DNA from: Methylomonas sp. LW13
GTDB lineage: Bacteria; Pseudomonadota; Gammaproteobacteria; Methylococcales; Methylomonadaceae
Length of the DNA: 64,000 nt
Direction: 5' to 3'
NCBI RefSeq assembly: GCF_016865255.1
Contig: NZ_CP033381.1
Coordinates: 1,674,001 to 1,738,000 of the forward strand
Shown: piece after piece, positions 61,801 through 64,000 of the stretch
Position numbering within the stretch: position 1 is the first letter of the stretch
Layout of the letters: every line of letters starts with the position of its first letter
Program-made: the position numbers and the translations under genes
The notes under the pieces: generated by a model
Seen by the model: the letters and a program-made list of their open reading frames with translations, nothing else
The model's database searches: none
What the model was told of the DNA's origin: nothing

Positions 61801-62043
61801 ATGTCGAAAGCACAAAACTTGCAGGACAACTTTTTGAATGCCCTCAGAAAAGAACACACCCCCGTGTCGATTTTTTTGGTTAACGGTATCAAACTGCAAG
61901 GCCGCGTCGATTCTTTCGACCAATACGTGGTGATGCTGAAAAACACTGTGAATCAGATGGTTTACAAGCATGCCATATCCACTATCGTTCCCGGCAAAAA
62001 TGTCACGATGCACCGTGATCCCGACGTTAGCGACGAAAGCTAA
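61801..62043 (+). CDS. hfq: RNA chaperone Hfq
   Basis: 80 aa. Start ATG 61801 behind AAGGAGAAATAGG. Sm1 motif with [16 protein letters not shown] (about 19-34) and FDQYVVML; Sm2 with [12 protein letters not shown] (about 55-66). The short C-terminal tail is normal for many non-enteric gammaproteobacteria. Pairs small RNAs with mRNAs. hflX begins 12 bp downstream. Confidence 0.97.
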   Translation: MSKAQNLQDNFLNALRKEHTPVSIFLVNGIKLQGRVDSFDQYVVMLKNTVNQMVYKHAISTIVPGKNVTMHRDPDVSDES

Positions 62044-62054
62044 GAGGTTATTTT

Positions 62055-63320
62055 TTGTTTGAACGTCCCGATGCGGGTGAACGAGCTATTCTCGTTCACC
62101 TCAATTTGCAAGTTGGTCAAGAAGACCTCGACGAGCTGAAAGAACTAACCAAATCCGCAGGCGCCCAACCCACTCATGTAGTCACCGGTAGCCGGTATCG
62201 GCCTGATCCGAAATATTTTGTCGGCACGGGCAAGGTTGAAGAAATCAGGTCGGCGATCATCGAGCACGAAGCCAATATCGTTATCGTCAATCATCCACTC
62301 ACACCCAGCCAAGAGCGTAATTTGGAGAAAGCCCTGGAAGTCAGGGTGGTGGATCGCAACGGCCTGATCCTGGATATTTTTGCGCAGCGGGCGCAAACCT
62401 TCGAAGGTAAATTACAGGTCGAACTGGCGCAACTTAAACATTTGTCGACTCGATTGATTCGCGGCTGGACGCACTTGGAACGGCAAAAGGGCGGTATCGG
62501 TTTGCGTGGTCCTGGCGAAACCCAGTTGGAAACCGATAGGCGATTATTGGCGGTGCGTATCAAGCAGATTCAGCAGCGCCTGGGTAAGGTTGAAAAGCAG
62601 CGTCATCAAGGCCGAAGTAAGCGTAAAAAGGCCGAAACTCCTACCGTATCTTTAGTTGGCTATACCAACGCCGGTAAGTCCACCTTGTTTAACACCTTAA
62701 CCGGTGCCGACATTTATGCGGCCGATCAATTGTTTGCCACATTGGATCCTACCTTACGGCAATTGTCGCTCAGTAATGGCGGCGAAATCATTTTGGCGGA
62801 TACCGTCGGCTTTATCCGACACTTGCCGCATGAATTGGTGGCAGCATTTCGTTCCACTTTGCAGGAGGCCAGCGAGGCGGATTTGTTGTTGCATGTGATC
62901 GATGCGGCCGCCGAAGATCGTGAAGACACGATCTATCAGGTAAACCAAGTCTTGAGCGACATCGACGCCGCTAAAATCCCCCAGTTGAAGGTATTCAACA
63001 AAATCGATTTGCTGGAGGATGTGGCGCCGCATATCGATTACGATGCTGACGGTAAGCCTGTCAGCGTCTGGATTTCCGCGCAAAACGGGGTAGGCTGTGA
63101 TTTGTTGCAGCAGGCTCTGTCCGAATTATTCGCGAGCAGTAAGGTGATTCGAAAGTGCTTTTTGCCAGCCAGCCAAGCCGGATTAAAAGCAAAGTTATTC
63201 ACTTTTGTGAAAATAATCGACGAGGTCAATAACGATAGCGGCGATTGCGAATTGACGATAGAAATCGACAAAAAGCATTTGGGCTTGTTGAAGGGTATTG
63301 ACGTTCATGAGCAGGCTTAG
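62055..63320 (+). CDS. hflX: GTPase HflX
   Basis: A 421-aa ribosome-binding GTPase that splits stalled 70S ribosomes. N-terminal domain with VVTGSRYRPDPKYFVGTGKV (about 43-62). G1 GYTNAGKSTLFNTL (about 201-214), G3 DTVGFI, G4 NKID, and the HflX-specific GGIGLRGPGETQLETDRRLL (about 149-168). The start is a TTG at 62055 (product begins MFERPDAGERAILV, like other HflX); AAGAGG lies about 8 nt upstream. Conserved hfq-hflX-hflK order. Confidence 0.95.
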   Translation: MFERPDAGERAILVHLNLQVGQEDLDELKELTKSAGAQPTHVVTGSRYRPDPKYFVGTGKVEEIRSAIIEHEANIVIVNHPLTPSQERNLEKALEVRVVDRNGLILDIFAQRAQTFEGKLQVELAQLKHLSTRLIRGWTHLERQKGGIGLRGPGETQLETDRRLLAVRIKQIQQRLGKVEKQRHQGRSKRKKAETPTVSLVGYTNAGKSTLFNTLTGADIYAADQLFATLDPTLRQLSLSNGGEIILADTVGFIRHLPHELVAAFRSTLQEASEADLLLHVIDAAAEDREDTIYQVNQVLSDIDAAKIPQLKVFNKIDLLEDVAPHIDYDADGKPVSVWISAQNGVGCDLLQQALSELFASSKVIRKCFLPASQAGLKAKLFTFVKIIDEVNNDSGDCELTIEIDKKHLGLLKGIDVHEQA

Positions 63321-63322
63321 CC

Positions 63323-63346
63323 GGGGGATTGACGTAAGAATCCCCC
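63323..63346 (+). other. Hairpin between hflX and hflK
   Basis: GGGGGATT / AATCCCCC, 8-bp stem with an 8-nt loop, no T-run. May be an mRNA stabiliser or weak terminator. hflK begins 140 bp later. Confidence 0.5.
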
Positions 63347-63485
63347 AGTTATTTGCTCGGAAATGGTTAAGTTACGATAGAATGGCGACTTTTCGGATAG
63401 ACCAGCCAGTGCTTCGAATCATCGAACAGGCGGTCATTACGAAATAGCTTTAGAGTTTTCAAATCCAATCTTTGGAGTGTTTGGT

Positions 63486-64000
63486 ATGTCTTGGAATGAA
63501 CCCGGCGGTGGTAAAAAAGACCCCTGGAGTGGTCGTAATGATAAGAATGATCCACCCGATTTGGACGAGGTAATTCGTTCGCTACAGGACAAGCTGGGCG
63601 GTATTTTTGGTGGCGGTTCTAAAGGTGGTATCGGCAACGGCCCGTCGATGAAAGGTGTCGGTTTGCTGGCTGCCGGTGCAATCGTTCTATGGGGTTTGAG
63701 CGGGTTCTATACCGTCGACGAAGGTACGCGCGGTGTGGTGACTCGCTTTGGTGCCTACGTCAACACGACACAGCCGGGTCTGAACTGGCATATCCCGTCG
63801 CCTATAGAGCAAGTGGCCGTTATCAATGTCGAGCAACAACGCTTTATTGAAGTGGGTTACCGTTCCGGTGGCGGGCAGGGTATGGGTTCAGTGCCTAAGG
63901 AAGCGATGATGCTGACTAAAGACGAAAATATCGTCGACGTCCGTTTGGCTGTTCAATACCAAGTGAAAGATGCCAAGGACTATGCGTTCAACGTACTCGA
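63486..64000 (+). CDS. hflK: HflK, modulator of FtsH protease (5' part)
   Basis: Only the first ~171 residues are in the window. Start ATG 63486 (MSWNEPGGGKKDPWSGRND). Glycine-rich cytoplasmic N-terminus, one membrane segment (about 57-75, GVGLLAAGAIVLWGLSGFYT), then the SPFH/band-7 domain (VDEGTRGVVTRFGAYVNTTQ ... LNWHIPSPIEQV; DENIVDVRLAVQYQVKDAKD). Forms the HflKC complex around FtsH at the inner membrane. The gene continues past the window end. Confidence 0.95.
   Translation, partial: MSWNEPGGGKKDPWSGRNDKNDPPDLDEVIRSLQDKLGGIFGGGSKGGIGNGPSMKGVGLLAAGAIVLWGLSGFYTVDEGTRGVVTRFGAYVNTTQPGLNWHIPSPIEQVAVINVEQQRFIEVGYRSGGGQGMGSVPKEAMMLTKDENIVDVRLAVQYQVKDAKDYAFNVL

Noticed and set aside
61631..61813. 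60-codon hydrophobic minus-strand frame upstream of hfq
   Set aside because: Overlaps the hfq promoter and ribosome binding site; low-complexity hydrophobicity from T-rich DNA.
1..64000. CRISPR array, rRNA operon or replication origin
   Set aside because: No regularly spaced repeats, rRNA sequence or DnaA-box cluster were seen on reading through the window.

Overview
The window looks like a chromosomal segment of a methanotroph-type gammaproteobacterium (Methylococcales, Methylomonas-like). This is an inference from two observations. First, the housekeeping synteny is gammaproteobacterial: recX-alaS-lysC at the left end, and nnr-tsaE-amiC-mutL-miaA ... hfq-hflX-hflK at the right end. Second, two secreted proteins carry the C-terminal tail VPVPGAVWLFGSA followed by an arginine-rich end, a PEP-CTERM-like variant common in that group.

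Left part (1-8.35 kb). The end of recX, alaS and lysC form the conserved backbone. It is interrupted by accessory DNA: a MntA/HepT toxin-antitoxin pair before alaS, then after alaS a PIN-domain pair enclosed by two ~257 bp inverted repeats, and a second VapBC-like PIN pair before lysC. lysC ends at a strong terminator. The csrA gene that follows lysC in Pseudomonas is not present.

8.5-13.5 kb. A copper-handling cluster: a small membrane protein, a 61-aa stand-alone metal-binding module like the N-terminus of CcoI, two accessory membrane/HMA-like proteins, a CopA/CcoI-type P1B ATPase, and a TauE/SafE (DsbD_2-like) membrane protein with a His/Met-rich start. A tRNA-Thr(TGT) follows.

13.6-20.7 kb. 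A ~7.07 kb integrated element sits in the 3' half of tRNA-Thr, bounded by 49-bp direct repeats. It has a tyrosine integrase next to the right repeat, an AlpA-type regulator, a Toprim/DUF3987 replication protein, a chain of small translationally overlapping genes (one of only 59 codons), and one lipoprotein gene in the opposite direction. No capsid, tail or conjugation genes are present, so it resembles a phage satellite or minimal integrative element.

21-32.9 kb. Two secreted sorting-tail proteins (one PhoX-like), purM, a DUF2066 protein, a divergent dynamin-like membrane protein with a small membrane partner, and ntrBC. ntrBC has a near-consensus sigma-54 promoter and an upstream NtrC-type palindrome. 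xthA and a lipoprotein hydrolase follow.

33-48.2 kb. A ParB-like protein and a 1021-aa membrane protein of unknown function, bifunctional putA, an orphan T6SS sheath-like (TssB-TssC-like) protein, dctA, and a run of secreted accessory proteins: a lipoprotein, a BNR/ankyrin protein, a subtilase with Glu in the position expected for the catalytic His, and another lipoprotein.

48.4-64 kb. Housekeeping genes for metabolite repair (nnr), tRNA modification (tsaE, miaA, tcdA), cell-wall splitting (amiC), mismatch repair (mutL, endonuclease type), folate (5-FCL), polyamine (nspC), translation (ettA), RNA chaperone (hfq), ribosome rescue GTPase (hflX) and membrane protease control (hflK, cut by the window end). 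About 7 kb of other genes separates miaA from hfq.
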